In this document: piece by piece, positions 1 through 9,400 of the stretch
Layout: every line of letters begins with the position of its first letter
Position numbering within the stretch: position 1 is the stretch's first letter
Assembly (NCBI RefSeq): GCF_000196435.1
Contig: NC_010161.1
Location: 2,313,001-2,377,000 of the forward strand
Direction of reading: 5' to 3'
Length of the DNA: 64,000 nt
Source: Bartonella tribocorum CIP 105476
GTDB lineage: Bacteria > Pseudomonadota > Alphaproteobacteria > Rhizobiales > Rhizobiaceae
Position numbers and translations under genes: made by a program
Notes under the pieces: generated by a model
Told to the model about the DNA's origin: nothing
The model's input: the letters and a program-made list of their open reading frames with translations, nothing else
The model's database searches: none

Positions 1-1772
1 TCAGCCAACCAAAATAAAGCATCATCACTCAAAGGATCTTTTTTGTAACGATTTTGAAAAGTGCAAAAGCTTTTTTCAGCATCAACATAGTTAGCAGAAC
101 GAATAAAATCATACCCTTCCTTATACAAAGTTTTGGAAGAAGCAAGAGTGTCACTCTTATGTGCTTCACTATGAGCATTTACGTCACGCACTTTTTTTAA
201 AATCTCCCCTGTTGCCACTGCATCATGGTCTTTCACATCAGCAATCTTTGTCTGATCACCCACACTCAGCTCCTGCACCCTCTCTTCTTTTACAGTCTGA
301 GATTGTTTATCTAACGCAGCATTTTCAATGGAACAAGAATAAACAGAAGAGTCTTTTTTATCAAAAAGCCGGTGAAACTGCTTTTTAACATTTTGCAAAT
401 TGTTATGCTCAAGCACCATCCGTATTTTATGCAAAAGCTTATCTAAATCATAATCTTTAAATAACGCCTGCTGATTCTCTAAAATAATCCCTTGATGCTC
501 TGCAACATTTGAAGCTTTCTTAATGGCATCAGAAGCCGCTTTATCAACAGCTTCAGAGGCTTTCTCTACCGCATCAGATACCTTATCAGCAGTTTCAGTC
601 GCTTTTTCCGCCGTATCAGTAATAGCTTTATCAGCAACATCAGAAGCTTTCTTCACCGCATCAGATGCCTTATCAGCAGCCTCAGTGGCTTTTCCCACCG
701 TATCAGTAGCAGTTTTATCAGCAACACCAGAAGCTTTTTCCACCGTATCAGCAGCCGCTTTCTCAGCAACACCAGAGGCTTTCTTCACCGCATCAGTAGC
801 AGCTTTATCAGCAACACCAGAGGCTTTCTTCACCGCATCAGTAGCAGCTTTATCAGCAACACCAGAGGCTTTCTTCACCGCATCAGATGCCTTATCAGCA
901 GCCTCAGTGGCTTTTCCCACCGTATCAGTAGCAGTTTTATCAGCAACACCAGAAGCTTTTTCCACCGTATCAGCAGCCGCTTTCTCAGCAACACCAGAGG
1001 CTTTCTTCACCGCATCAGATGCCTTATTGACAGCTTCAGTGGCTTTTCCCACCGTATCAGTAGCCGCTTTCTCAACAGTATTAGGTGCTTTCTTCACCGC
1101 ATCAGATGCCTTATCAGCAGCCTCAGTGGCTTTTCCCACCGTATCAGTAGCAGCTTTCTCAGCAACACCAGAGGCTTTCTTCACCGCATCAGATGCCTTA
1201 TCGGCAGCCTCAGTGGCTTTTCCCACCGTATCAATAGCAGCTTTCTCAACAGCATCAGGGACTTTCTTCACCGCATCAGATGCCTTATCGGCAGCCTCAG
1301 TGGCTTTTTCCACCGTATCAATAGCCGCTTTCTCAACAGTATTAGGAGCTTTCTTCACTGCATCAGATGCCTTATTGACAGCTTCAGTGGCTTTTCCCAC
1401 CGTATCAGTAGCAGTTTTATCAACAGTATTAGGGGCTTTCTTCACCGCATCAGATGCCTTATCAGCAGCCTCAGTGGCTTTTCCCACCGTATCAATAGCC
1501 GCTTTCTCAACAGCATTAGGAGCTTTCTTCACTGCATCAGATGCCTTATCGGCAGCTTCAGTGGCTTTTTCTACCTTCTCAGTAGCCGCTTTCTCAGCAA
1601 CATCAGAAGCTTTTTTCACCGCATCGGAATCTTTATCGGCAGCATCAACTTTATCCGTATCATGTGCTGGATATTCAGAAGCCTTTCGTGCTGCACTTTC
1701 AGCAAATGAAGCAGAGCAAGCTACGAAAACCGCCATATAAAAGAGTGTTTTCCAATTGATTTTACGATACAT
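1..1772 (-). CDS. cpoB: Tol-Pal system protein CpoB/YbgF, 3' end beyond window
   Basis: The minus-strand frame is open from an ATG at 1772 to the window edge. AAGGGGAG lies just upstream of the ATG. The product begins MYRKINWKTLFYMAVFVACS, a signal peptide ending near SFAES. A very long Ala/Lys-rich helical region of repeats such as KASDAVKKAP follows. The last visible part (SANYVDAEKSF, SDDALFWLA) is the start of the TPR domain typical of CpoB. CpoB is periplasmic, binds TolA and coordinates peptidoglycan synthesis with outer-membrane constriction. It lies directly downstream of pal, as in other Proteobacteria. The repeat region is far longer than the usual short coiled coil. Family assignment rests on position plus the TPR start; the remaining TPRs are outside the window. 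Confidence 0.82.
   Translation of the reverse strand, partial: MYRKINWKTLFYMAVFVACSASFAESAARKASEYPAHDTDKVDAADKDSDAVKKASDVAEKAATEKVEKATEAADKASDAVKKAPNAVEKAAIDTVGKATEAADKASDAVKKAPNTVDKTATDTVGKATEAVNKASDAVKKAPNTVEKAAIDTVEKATEAADKASDAVKKVPDAVEKAAIDTVGKATEAADKASDAVKKASGVAEKAATDTVGKATEAADKASDAVKKAPNTVEKAATDTVGKATEAVNKASDAVKKASGVAEKAAADTVEKASGVADKTATDTVGKATEAADKASDAVKKASGVADKAATDAVKKASGVADKAATDAVKKASGVAEKAAADTVEKASGVADKTATDTVGKATEAADKASDAVKKASDVADKAITDTAEKATETADKVSDAVEKASEAVDKAASDAIKKASNVAEHQGIILENQQALFKDYDLDKLLHKIRMVLEHNNLQNVKKQFHRLFDKKDSSVYSCSIENAALDKQSQTVKEERVQELSVGDQTKIADVKDHDAVATGEILKKVRDVNAHSEAHKSDTLASSKTLYKEGYDFIRSANYVDAEKSFCTFQNRYKKDPLSDDALFWLA
572..1665 (-). repeat. 87-bp in-frame tandem repeat in cpoB
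   Basis: The motif CATCAGATGCC recurs at 1013, 1100, 1187, 1274, 1361, 1448 and 1535 (variant at 1622), exactly 87 bp apart. Earlier copies at 881 and 659 are offset by extra 45-bp sub-units (132 and 222 bp). Each 87-bp unit encodes 29 residues rich in Ala, Lys, Asp and Thr. All length steps are multiples of three, so the frame is kept and only the helical linker length changes. Confidence 0.9.
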
Positions 1773-1825
1773 TATTTTCTCCCCTTAAGAGCTCATTGAA
1801 TGGTTGAAACAAACCATTCGCTTTT

Positions 1826-2344
1826 TTAACGACTGTTCATGTCACTCAACGTTGTCACGGCACGTCGATTTTGATTCCAACAGGAAATATCATCACATAC
1901 TGCGACAGGTCTTTCTTTCCCGTAAGAAATTGTTTGAATCCGTTGCGCAGACACACCAAGAGACACCAAATAATTTCGCACAGCAACAGCACGGCGCTGT
2001 CCAAGTGCCAAGTTATATTCACGTGTTCCCCGTTCATCAGCGTGACCTTCGATCATAATAGAATAATAAGGATAATGAAGCAACCATTCTGCTTGGCGCG
2101 TTAAAATACGCTCAGCATCGGCATCCAATGAAGAAGAATCGAGACTAAAAAACACGCGATCCCCCACGTTAACCGTAAACTCCTGCCCTGAACCTGGTCC
2201 CTGATTCAAAGCAGCATCATTCATATAAGCACCATGCATACCATCAAGTGCACCGATATTTTTTTTGCCACACCCACCCAAGCACAGTGAGAAAAACAAG
2301 AGAATAGCTAAAGAATGAGAGAAGGTATTTTTGGTAGAGCGCAT
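1826..2344 (-). CDS. pal: Peptidoglycan-associated lipoprotein Pal
   Basis: The 172-residue protein starts MRSTKNTFSHS. Its hydrophobic signal ends in the lipobox LGGC, so it is an outer-membrane lipoprotein. An OmpA-like peptidoglycan-binding domain fills the C-terminal two thirds, with the motifs YYSIMIEGHADERGTREYN and LGQRRAVAVRNYL. I chose the ATG at 2344 because CGAGGAGAAAC sits 5-8 nt upstream; a longer in-frame start at 2410 would put 22 unrelated residues before the signal peptide. Pal anchors the outer membrane to peptidoglycan and is the target of TolB. cpoB follows after 53 bp in the same direction, but tolB is 3.6 kb away. Confidence 0.95.
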   Translation of the reverse strand: MRSTKNTFSHSLAILLFFSLCLGGCGKKNIGALDGMHGAYMNDAALNQGPGSGQEFTVNVGDRVFFSLDSSSLDADAERILTRQAEWLLHYPYYSIMIEGHADERGTREYNLALGQRRAVAVRNYLVSLGVSAQRIQTISYGKERPVAVCDDISCWNQNRRAVTTLSDMNSR

Positions 2345-2545
2345 AGTTTGTTTCTCCTCGAATTTCGTAAAGAAGGGCAAATTCTTAAAAATACTTTTAA
2401 GAATAACCATTAATTCCTAATGAAGACGAAATTTTTCTGTTTTTTTATCATCATTTTTCAGTCTCTGCCAATTTTCTTCCCTCCAGCTCTTTCTCTAACA
2501 TTTCCATGAGAAATTGAGAAATTTTGGACTTATACATCATGCTGT

Positions 2546-3241
2546 TTACGCATCCTCTTGCTCTTGACGCTCTTTTTGCAACGCGTTCAATTTTGCAAAA
2601 ACTTTATCAGCATCAAAAGTCTTGTGTGGATTTTCTTCACGCTCATTTTCCTCGAGAACAGCGTTTTCGGTCACAGAAGCAGGAAGCAATGACCTATCTT
2701 CCTCTGCAGCAACAGGACGATTTTTTGCCGCGCGCTGGAGTTCAAAATCTAGATCGATTTGCGAACACAAGCCAAGTCCTACAGGATCAAGAGGAGATAA
2801 ATTCGCGCTATTCCAATGGGTTCTGAGGCGGATTTGTTCAATCGTTGCTTTTGTTGTCCCAATCAAGCGTGCAATTTGTGCATCTTTCAATTCGGGATGG
2901 TTGGTCACCAACCATAAGATACCATTGGGACGATCTTGACGTCGAGAAAGAGGGATATAGCGCGCTCCTTTACGTTTTTTTTCAGGAATATGCACCCTCG
3001 ATTGAGAAATTTTCAAGCGTGCGTTTTGATCCGCCTCCACCCGTGCAATTTCACTGCGCGTCAACTGCCCAGAACTAATTGGATCGAGACCTTTAATACC
3101 ATAAGCTGCCTCTCCATCGGCAATAGCTTTTACTTCCAAGACATGCAATTTACAAAATTCTGCAATCTGCTCAAAAGAAAGAGCTGTATTATCAACCAAC
3201 CAAACAGCTGTCGCCTTGGGCATCAAAAGTTGCGTTGCCAT
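2546..3241 (-). CDS. trcR: TrcR-type cell-cycle transcriptional regulator (DUF1013)
   Basis: The 231-residue protein begins MATQLLMPKATAVWLVDNT and contains LSFEQIAEFCKLH, GIKGLDPISSGQLTRSEI and RPNGILWLVTNHPELKDAQIARLIGTT in order. The last two blocks look like helix-turn-helix elements. This is the conserved alphaproteobacterial DUF1013 family, annotated elsewhere as the cell-cycle regulator TrcR. The C-terminal 50 residues are acidic and low complexity (EENEREENP), as is common in the family. It is transcribed divergently from yebC. The function is family-level knowledge; nothing here shows its targets. Confidence 0.8.
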   Translation of the reverse strand: MATQLLMPKATAVWLVDNTALSFEQIAEFCKLHVLEVKAIADGEAAYGIKGLDPISSGQLTRSEIARVEADQNARLKISQSRVHIPEKKRKGARYIPLSRRQDRPNGILWLVTNHPELKDAQIARLIGTTKATIEQIRLRTHWNSANLSPLDPVGLGLCSQIDLDFELQRAAKNRPVAAEEDRSLLPASVTENAVLEENEREENPHKTFDADKVFAKLNALQKERQEQEDA

Positions 3242-3614
3242 TTTTATAAATCCTCTTTTGCGCCTCTTCTATGAGGCAGGTTACCGCCCACTCAAGAGCA
3301 CTGAAACTTTTTAATTATATATTCGTTTTCTCTACCCACTCTTAAAAATAAAGCGAGGCATGGAAAAAACCATTTTGCCATGAGATTATATTCTGTTATA
3401 GCGTGATTTTTTCTCAACGACAAGAGATCTCTCTTGGAATGATCCTCAACGAAGGTGTCTTTACCTTTAAGATGAATTTTCTTATAAAGGATTTATTCGA
3501 TTATTTCACCTCATGCTGTGGCATATTTATTTTTGGTGGGATGCGTGTTTTATTGCCTTAAATTCTAACAGAGCATCCAACTGGAAGGACAGCCCTCAAA
3601 CAGGAAGGAAGACT

Positions 3615-4361
3615 ATGGCAGGCCATTCACAATTTAAAAATATTATGCATCGTAAAGGGCGCCAAGATGCAGTGCGCTCGAAAATATTTTCTAAGCTTGC
3701 ACGCGAAATTACCGTCGCAGCGAAACAAGGTGCTCCTGATCCAGCCATGAATCCACGTTTAAGGCTGGCGGTCCAAAATGCCAAAGCACAGTCAATGCCG
3801 AAAGATAATATTGAACGCGCGATTAAAAAAGCTTCAGGAACCGATGTCGAAAATTATGATGAAGTCCGCTATGAAGGCTATGGACCAGGCGGTGTTGCTG
3901 TCATTGTTGAAGCTTTAACAGACAACCGCAATCGCACCGCTTCAAATGTACGTGCTGCCTTCACCAAATCAGGAGGTGCCTTAGGGGAAACAGGGTCTGT
4001 CAGTTTCATGTTTAATCGGATTGGGGAAATCATTTATAAGCCAGAAGCAGGAACAGCAGATCACATCATGGATGCTGCCATTGAAGCGGGTGCCGAAGAT
4101 GTACAATCAGAAGAAAGCGGCCATCATATTACCTGCGCATTTGAAGATATTGGTGAAGTTTCAAAAACACTTGAATCAAAACTTGGTGAAGCAGAATCGA
4201 TTAAAACAATTTGGAAAGCCACTACCCTTGCTCCAATCGATGAAGAAAAAGCTTTATCCGTTTTACGACTGATTTCAACATTAGAAGAAGATGATGATGT
4301 GCAAAATGTTTATGCTAATTTTGATGTTAGCGATGAGATTTTGGCAAAATTGTCCGTATAA
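3615..4361 (+). CDS. yebC: YebC/PmpR-family translation/transcription factor
   Basis: The 248-residue protein starts [23 protein letters not shown], the highly conserved family N-terminus. It also has [33 protein letters not shown], and the acidic C-terminus [16 protein letters not shown]. The ATG at 3615 is preceded by CAGGAAGGAAGAC, so the 34 codons the frame could extend upstream are not used. YebC proteins are DNA-binding regulators in some species and help ribosomes over proline stretches in others. In many relatives yebC precedes ruvC; here it lies over 9 kb from ruvC and on the opposite strand. Confidence 0.93.
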   Translation: MAGHSQFKNIMHRKGRQDAVRSKIFSKLAREITVAAKQGAPDPAMNPRLRLAVQNAKAQSMPKDNIERAIKKASGTDVENYDEVRYEGYGPGGVAVIVEALTDNRNRTASNVRAAFTKSGGALGETGSVSFMFNRIGEIIYKPEAGTADHIMDAAIEAGAEDVQSEESGHHITCAFEDIGEVSKTLESKLGEAESIKTIWKATTLAPIDEEKALSVLRLISTLEEDDDVQNVYANFDVSDEILAKLSV

Positions 4362-4859
4362 TTCCCGCCTTTTAGCCCTCTCTTCATCTATGAGGGACTA
4401 AAAAAATCTATCACCCTTTGCCCACAATATAAAACCCCCGCGTCAATAGCGGGGTCAATCATTTATAAAGCCCAAGAAAACCATAATCAATTGCAATAAA
4501 TTGCATAAAAAAGCGAAGTGAAGAAAAAACTCATAAAGCAAATACCCTTGAACGCTTAAATAGTTTTGATGATAAAAGCGTACAAAACTCTTTCATCTTA
4601 CACTTTTCTTCTATATTTTAATCTTCTATATTTTAAGAATGCCTCCTATAGCTCCTCTCTCTTTGTTCTTTAGAATTAACCTTTCCGCCCCCTCTTCAAA
4701 TGATGAAAATTTTTGCTCTGATCTGGTTTGTAAACAATTCGGATTTTTTAGACACATTCCCATCATCATGCATAAAATTACTTGAAACTGAAAGCAACAC
4801 AACTTTCCTCTAAATACGCATCACATTGATTTAAAGGAGAGTTGAGCATTTTAATGTGA
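4362..4859. other. Intergenic region with two hairpins
   Basis: No coding frame is convincing. Directly after yebC an inverted repeat (TTAGCCCTC near 4373 with GAGGGACTAA near 4391) could end yebC transcription, although no T-run follows. A second stem, CCCCGC/GCGGGG at about 4436-4455, lies in AT-rich DNA and also lacks a T-run. Confidence 0.5.
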
Positions 4860-5960
4860 AGGAGATTCCTTAAATATCGTAAGATTATCGCATTTGAAAT
4901 CAGTTTATGTTGAATCAATCAAAACCATTCGCTTGCACGTCATAAGCGGGATGAATGTGTAAATAAAATTGGGATACGAAAGAACTAAAATGGCTCTTAT
5001 GAACGCCCTCAAATGCAAAGTCTGTCGCAACACCCACGGGCTGGCAAAGTGTGTGATGGTGCTGGCTTGTTACTCAATAAGCGTAAAGATGGAGGTGCTC
5101 AATGGATTTTACGGTATACCCTTCACGGGTGCCGTTGTGAAATGGAATTGGGTGCGCTTTGAGAGATGTTTTTTTTAAAAAGCGTGTGAATTGGCAACTG
5201 GGTGGCACTCTGTTTTACGTGAAAGGTGTTCCTCCATTAAAGAACGCGATAAACAAAAGCGTGAGGCAATAAGCAATCTTCATTATTGGAATAAGATATT
5301 GCTTTGGGTACTTTTGAAAGCCGTAAAGCTGAATTAAAAGAAGATGGCAAGGCTGGAAATTGGTTTTCACCTTTAAAACTCCATGTTCTTTCCAAATTGG
5401 GTTGCCTCCCCGTTTCTGAAATTACCCAAACAGAGATACGCAATACCCTTGCTCCTATTTGGCATACAAAAGCTGAAGTTGCTTATAGAGCTTTCAAGTG
5501 TCTTAATATGTGTCTTAAACATGCGGTTGCATTAGGGTTGGATGTTGATTTACAACAGCAGAAAAAGCACAAGCTTTATTAAGCAAACAACGTCACAAAA
5601 CTCCTAATAGACCAGCTATGGATTGGAGAGATGTTCCGGCTTTTTATAAAACACTGTGTGAAGCATCAATCCCTAACACTATTGGCTTTGCATCTGCTTA
5701 TTTTTACAGGCGTTCGTGCAAATGCCTTGCGTCATATGCGTAAAGATCAGATTGATGCGGATATATGGATAATTCCTGCTGAAAATATGAAAGGACGGCG
5801 TAATGTTCCGATAGAATTTCGTGTGCCTTTATCAATAGAGGCATTAGAAATTAAAAAAGCACGTTTGCTTTCTCGCAATGATTTCTTTTTTTCTGCAACC
5901 GGTCGCGGTCCTCTTTCTGATAAGACTATATTCCCTCTATGTTTTTGTATTTTTCTCAAG
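4860..5960 (+). pseudogene. Decayed P4-type tyrosine integrase with upstream DNA
   Basis: Integrase segments appear in successive frames. An N-terminal part (4980-5200, translated KVCDGAG and YTLHGCR in shifted frames) precedes the central arm/core-binding region GTFESRKAELKEDGKAGNWF and ISEITQTEI-like VSEITQTEIRNTLAPIWHTK. The catalytic core block FTGVRANALRHMRKDQID with WIIPAENMKGRRN contains the first active-site Arg, and SATGRGPLSDKTIF is the start of the C-terminal part. At least three frameshifts and loss of the C-terminal His/Tyr region make it inactive. The fragment runs up to the tolB stop codon. The 100 bp before the N-terminus belong to the dispersed integrase-upstream repeat seen elsewhere in the window. 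Confidence 0.85.
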
Positions 5961-5969
5961 CATTTTGTT

Positions 5970-7295
5970 TTATTGTATATTAAGCAATGGCGACCACGCC
6001 GGATCGGAAGCATCATTGGGTGTGGGGAGTTGTCGTTCATTGCGTCCCGTAATGTCAATGGTATAGATTTTGGGTCCCATACCGGGGTTTTTGCGAAAGA
6101 ACATCAACACACGTCCATTAGGCGCCCAAGTGGGACCTTCATTATGAAACCCTGTGGTTAAAATTCGCTCTCCTTGTCCATCAGGGCGCATAACACCGAT
6201 AGAAAATTGTCCGCTTAATTGTTTTGTAAAGGCGATATAATCCCCCCGTGGCGACCAAATAGGTGTCGAATAACTCCCCTCATTTGAAGAAATACGCTGA
6301 ATATCACTGCCATCCGCATTCATTTTATAAATTTGCGGCTTTCCGCTACGATCTGAAGAAAAGACAATTTGTTGTCCATCTGGTGAATAAGAAGCAGAGG
6401 TATCAATAGCAGAAGTTGTTGTAAGACGTGTCATGGTACGGGTGCGTAAATCCATGGTGTAAAGATTGGCGCTCCCATCATTTTGCAGCAAACTCATAAT
6501 GACCTTTTGTCCATCAGAAGAAAAACGCGGAGCAATTGTCATGTTATGAAACGTTCCAATCAACTCTCTTTGTCCCATTTCAATTTGTTGGAGATAAACA
6601 TGAGGCACTTGATTGTCCTCATAAGCCATATAGGTCATTTCTTGTCTTTTGGGTGAGAAACGTGGTGTAAGCACCAATTCACTCCCATCAGACATATAAA
6701 TCAAATTTGCGCCATCTTGATCCATCATTGCTAAACGTTTAATACGTGCGTTTTGGGGACCTGTTTCATCGATAAAAACAATTCTTGTATCAAAATAACC
6801 ACTTTCCCCCGTCATCTCACTGTAGATCTCATCTGCAATCATATGAGCCACACGCCGCCACCGTTCTGTCGCAGTATAAAAACGCCGTCCTTTCAATTGC
6901 CGCTGTCCAAAAACATCCCATAAACGAAAATCAACCCTCAAACGTCCGTCGATTTCTCTCATGACTTGCCCCATCACCAAACCTTGCGCCTTTATTTTCT
7001 GCCATGAAGCAAAATGCGGTTGTTTATTCGGATTAGAAATTTTTTCAAAAAAATTTTCCTTATCAAGTGGTACAAAAAGCCCCGACCGTTCAAGATCAGC
7101 TGTCACCACAGCCGTTATTTTAGATCCAATCGAATCATTCGAAATAAAGTCTGTAATTGCAATGGGAATAGGGTTAAAGTCAGCGCTCGAAATCGTTCCT
7201 TTCAACTGCGCATAAACTGATGACATACTTGAAAGCCACAAACTACAAGTGACTATAAACCACGTAAAAACTCTATGTCTCGTTATAGTCATCAT
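5970..7295 (-). CDS. tolB: Tol-Pal translocation protein TolB
   Basis: The 441-residue protein begins with a signal peptide ending SSVYAQ. The N-terminal TolB domain ([23 protein letters not shown]) is followed by a beta-propeller of PD40 blades, for example [20 protein letters not shown] and [12 protein letters not shown]. Its length and end (DPAWSPLL) are normal. AAAGGACAC lies about 8 nt before the ATG pair at 7295/7292. TolB is periplasmic and cycles between Pal and TolA to move Pal to division sites. It follows tolA after 43 bp. The next gene downstream should be pal but is replaced here by integrase debris, yebC and trcR. Confidence 0.96.
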   Translation of the reverse strand: MMTITRHRVFTWFIVTCSLWLSSMSSVYAQLKGTISSADFNPIPIAITDFISNDSIGSKITAVVTADLERSGLFVPLDKENFFEKISNPNKQPHFASWQKIKAQGLVMGQVMREIDGRLRVDFRLWDVFGQRQLKGRRFYTATERWRRVAHMIADEIYSEMTGESGYFDTRIVFIDETGPQNARIKRLAMMDQDGANLIYMSDGSELVLTPRFSPKRQEMTYMAYEDNQVPHVYLQQIEMGQRELIGTFHNMTIAPRFSSDGQKVIMSLLQNDGSANLYTMDLRTRTMTRLTTTSAIDTSASYSPDGQQIVFSSDRSGKPQIYKMNADGSDIQRISSNEGSYSTPIWSPRGDYIAFTKQLSGQFSIGVMRPDGQGERILTTGFHNEGPTWAPNGRVLMFFRKNPGMGPKIYTIDITGRNERQLPTPNDASDPAWSPLLNIQ

Positions 7296-7338
7296 GGAAT
7301 GTGTCCTTTCGTTAAGCGAATGTATTTTCTCTCATTTA

Positions 7339-8835
7339 TCATCTTATTTCTTGGAGGGGATCAACATTAAAGTCAAACCCCTGCCCCCACAAGCCATATT
7401 GATCACGGGGAAGATCTGCATAAGGTTGGCATGAGAAGACAGCAGCATACACCTGCCTGATCATAATCGCTTGTTGACTCTCAAGACCACTTACAGGCTC
7501 AATAATAGGATCGCCCATAACCATCCCTTCACGATCTAAGTAAAATCGCAACCGCACAACGGGACGATTTTTTAAATCGCCACCAAGCGCCACAAGTTTA
7601 AGCTTCTGTTGAATACATCCCCCCGCAATATTGACCAATGTTTGTGCCATTTTTGTGGTATCATGAATATTTTTTCTTGCCCCCAAAGCTTCTGGTGTAT
7701 GAGAACGTTTTGCTCCCCCTCCTTGTGACCGCGCACGATTGAGCAAATTATTTTCTTCCATGGCTAAAATATCTTCAATAGTTTGTTTTTCTTGATTTTT
7801 TTTGTTAAGCTTTGACATCTTTTGATTCAAAGCCCCCTCTTTCTTCATTGGAAATTCTTGGTCAAATTTTGGTTTAAACTGCGGAAGAAGAGGTTTTTCT
7901 GGAAGTGCAATTTTGGGCGCTTGAGGAACAGTCTGCTCTGCTGGGACCTTTTGTACCGTTGGAGCCAATTCTTTCGGTGATATCATCTCTTCACTTTTGT
8001 GCGCAGGCTTAAGAGAAAGCTTGGGCGGCGCATCCTCTAGCGCTTGCAAAGGCATCTCAGGTGCAACCTTCAGGGCGTCCTCTAGCGCTTGCAAAGGCAT
8101 CTCAGGAGCAACCTTCGGGGCGTCCTCTAGCGCTTGCAAAGGCATCTCAGGTGCAACCTTCGGGGCATCCTCTAGCGCTTGCAAAGGCATCTCAGGTGCA
8201 ACCTTCGAGGCGTCCTCTAGCGCTTGCAAAGGCATCTCAGGTGCAACCTTCGGCGCATCCTCTAGCGCTTGCAAAGGCGTCTCAGGTGCAACCTTCGGCG
8301 CATCCTCTAGCGCTTGCAAAGGCGTCTCAGGTGCAACCTTCGGCGCATCCTCTAGCGCTTGCAAAGGCATCTCAGGTGCAACCTTCGGGGCGTCCTCTAG
8401 CGCTTGCAAAGGCATCTCAGGTGCAACCTTCGGCACATCCTCTGTTTTTGCTTCTACTGATTCTGTAAGCTTGGATGTTTCTGACGGATTGCTTATCGGC
8501 GGCGGTGTTGTCTCAACGGATTGGGGTTTTTCCTTCGGTTGAAAAGGCGCAAGACTATCGCGTTGCCCCTCTCCAATATGGCGGGCATCTTCTTTCTCTT
8601 GGGGTTTAGTGGTTGGTTTAACGGCGGGGACCGCATGGATAGGCGCTTTCACGGAACCTTGTTGAGAGGAAAACTCTTCCATCAAAGGCGCAAGAGTAAT
8701 GGGAATTGCTTCCAATGGTTGTGGTAAAGAAACAGAGTTCATAAACTGAACGGCACCCCAGCCGAGAAAAATAACATGGACCACAAGGGATAAAGCCAAG
8801 CCTCGTTTCATGCTATGATAAGAGCCTTTGTTCAT
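7339..8835 (-). CDS. tolA: Tol-Pal protein TolA with expanded periplasmic repeat
   Basis: The 498-residue protein has one N-terminal membrane segment (RGLALSLVVHVIFLGWGAV). A long Pro/Glu/Lys-rich periplasmic region follows, then a C-terminal TolA/TonB-like domain (VVRLRFYLDREGMVMGDPII). The middle contains nine copies of a 15-residue unit, APKVAPEMPLQALED. TolA links the TolQR motor in the inner membrane to TolB-Pal. It sits between tolR and tolB in the standard order. The start at 8835 has an AAGG element upstream; MKRGLAL eight codons later is an alternative. The repeat is Pro-rich, unlike the Ala/Lys helix of enteric TolA. Confidence 0.93.
   Translation of the reverse strand: MNKGSYHSMKRGLALSLVVHVIFLGWGAVQFMNSVSLPQPLEAIPITLAPLMEEFSSQQGSVKAPIHAVPAVKPTTKPQEKEDARHIGEGQRDSLAPFQPKEKPQSVETTPPPISNPSETSKLTESVEAKTEDVPKVAPEMPLQALEDAPKVAPEMPLQALEDAPKVAPETPLQALEDAPKVAPETPLQALEDAPKVAPEMPLQALEDASKVAPEMPLQALEDAPKVAPEMPLQALEDAPKVAPEMPLQALEDALKVAPEMPLQALEDAPPKLSLKPAHKSEEMISPKELAPTVQKVPAEQTVPQAPKIALPEKPLLPQFKPKFDQEFPMKKEGALNQKMSKLNKKNQEKQTIEDILAMEENNLLNRARSQGGGAKRSHTPEALGARKNIHDTTKMAQTLVNIAGGCIQQKLKLVALGGDLKNRPVVRLRFYLDREGMVMGDPIIEPVSGLESQQAIMIRQVYAAVFSCQPYADLPRDQYGLWGQGFDFNVDPLQEIR
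8033..8437 (-). repeat. 45-bp x 9 in-frame tandem repeat in tolA
   Basis: TCCTCTAG recurs at 8033, 8078, 8123, 8168, 8213, 8258, 8303, 8348 and 8393, exactly 45 bp apart, with a degenerate tenth start at 8438. Copies differ at only a few bases (Met/Thr, Pro/Ser/Leu swaps in the 15-residue unit), so expansion is recent or homogenised. Confidence 0.95.
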
Positions 8836-8933
8836 TCTTTATGCCTTCATTGATACCTTGTATTTTTTCATTTTTAATCACACTGTACTCTTTTAAAAAT
8901 TTTAAAAACAACTATTTAGGCGAATTTTATTAT

Positions 8934-9386
8934 TTATTGCGCGAGACTTGCTAGTGCAACTTGAGAAAACCCAGCTTTTTGAATATCGGCAAGCAATTTT
9001 AAAACTTGTTGATATTCAACAGTTTTCGCAACCCGTACAAAAATTCGTTGATCTTTTTGTGTTGCATCCGCTTCCAGAAGCGCTTTAAGCTGTGCAATCA
9101 ATGCCTGTGATGTTTCATAGTAGTCTTGATGAATGGCAAAGCGCCCTTGCGCATCAAGTGAAACCGTAAGGGGCGTTTTTTGCGCACGTACGGGACCCGC
9201 TTGACTGCGTGGCAAATCCAAAGGAACACCGTTTACTAAAAGGGGGGCAGAGACCATAAAAATAATGAGCAACACCAGCATCACATCCACAAAAGGAGTG
9301 ACATTGATCTCACTCATCAGTTGGCTTCGTGAGTGATGCCGCCTACGTATCTTTTTTTGAGAAGAAGAAGCAACAGAAACGCCCAT
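8934..9386 (-). CDS. tolR: Tol-Pal motor protein TolR
   Basis: The 150-residue ExbD/TolR protein has a short cytoplasmic Arg/His-rich start and then SEINVTPFVDVMLVLLIIFMV. This is the single membrane helix with the conserved proton-path Asp. A periplasmic domain follows (VPLDLPRSQAG, IFVRVAKTVEYQQVLKLLADI). AAAGGAGC precedes the ATG. TolR pairs with TolQ to convert the proton gradient into force on TolA. It lies 14 bp after tolQ, which indicates co-transcription. Confidence 0.96.
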   Translation of the reverse strand: MGVSVASSSQKKIRRRHHSRSQLMSEINVTPFVDVMLVLLIIFMVSAPLLVNGVPLDLPRSQAGPVRAQKTPLTVSLDAQGRFAIHQDYYETSQALIAQLKALLEADATQKDQRIFVRVAKTVEYQQVLKLLADIQKAGFSQVALASLAQ

Positions 9387-9400
9387 GGATAAGCTCCTTT

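Noticed and set aside
523..1740. Plus-strand 405-codon Ser/Ala-rich frame
   Set aside because: It is the antisense shadow of the cpoB repeat. The minus strand has a ribosome-binding site, signal peptide and TPR start.
5631..6161. 176-codon integrase frame as a functional gene
   Set aside because: It lacks the N-terminal domains and the C-terminal His-X-X-Arg and Tyr; its last 70 codons run antisense into tolB.
7997..8542. Plus-strand frames of repeated ASSSACKGISGATFG and PLALAKASQVQPS
   Set aside because: These are shadows of the 45-bp tolA repeat; the repeat length keeps all frames open.
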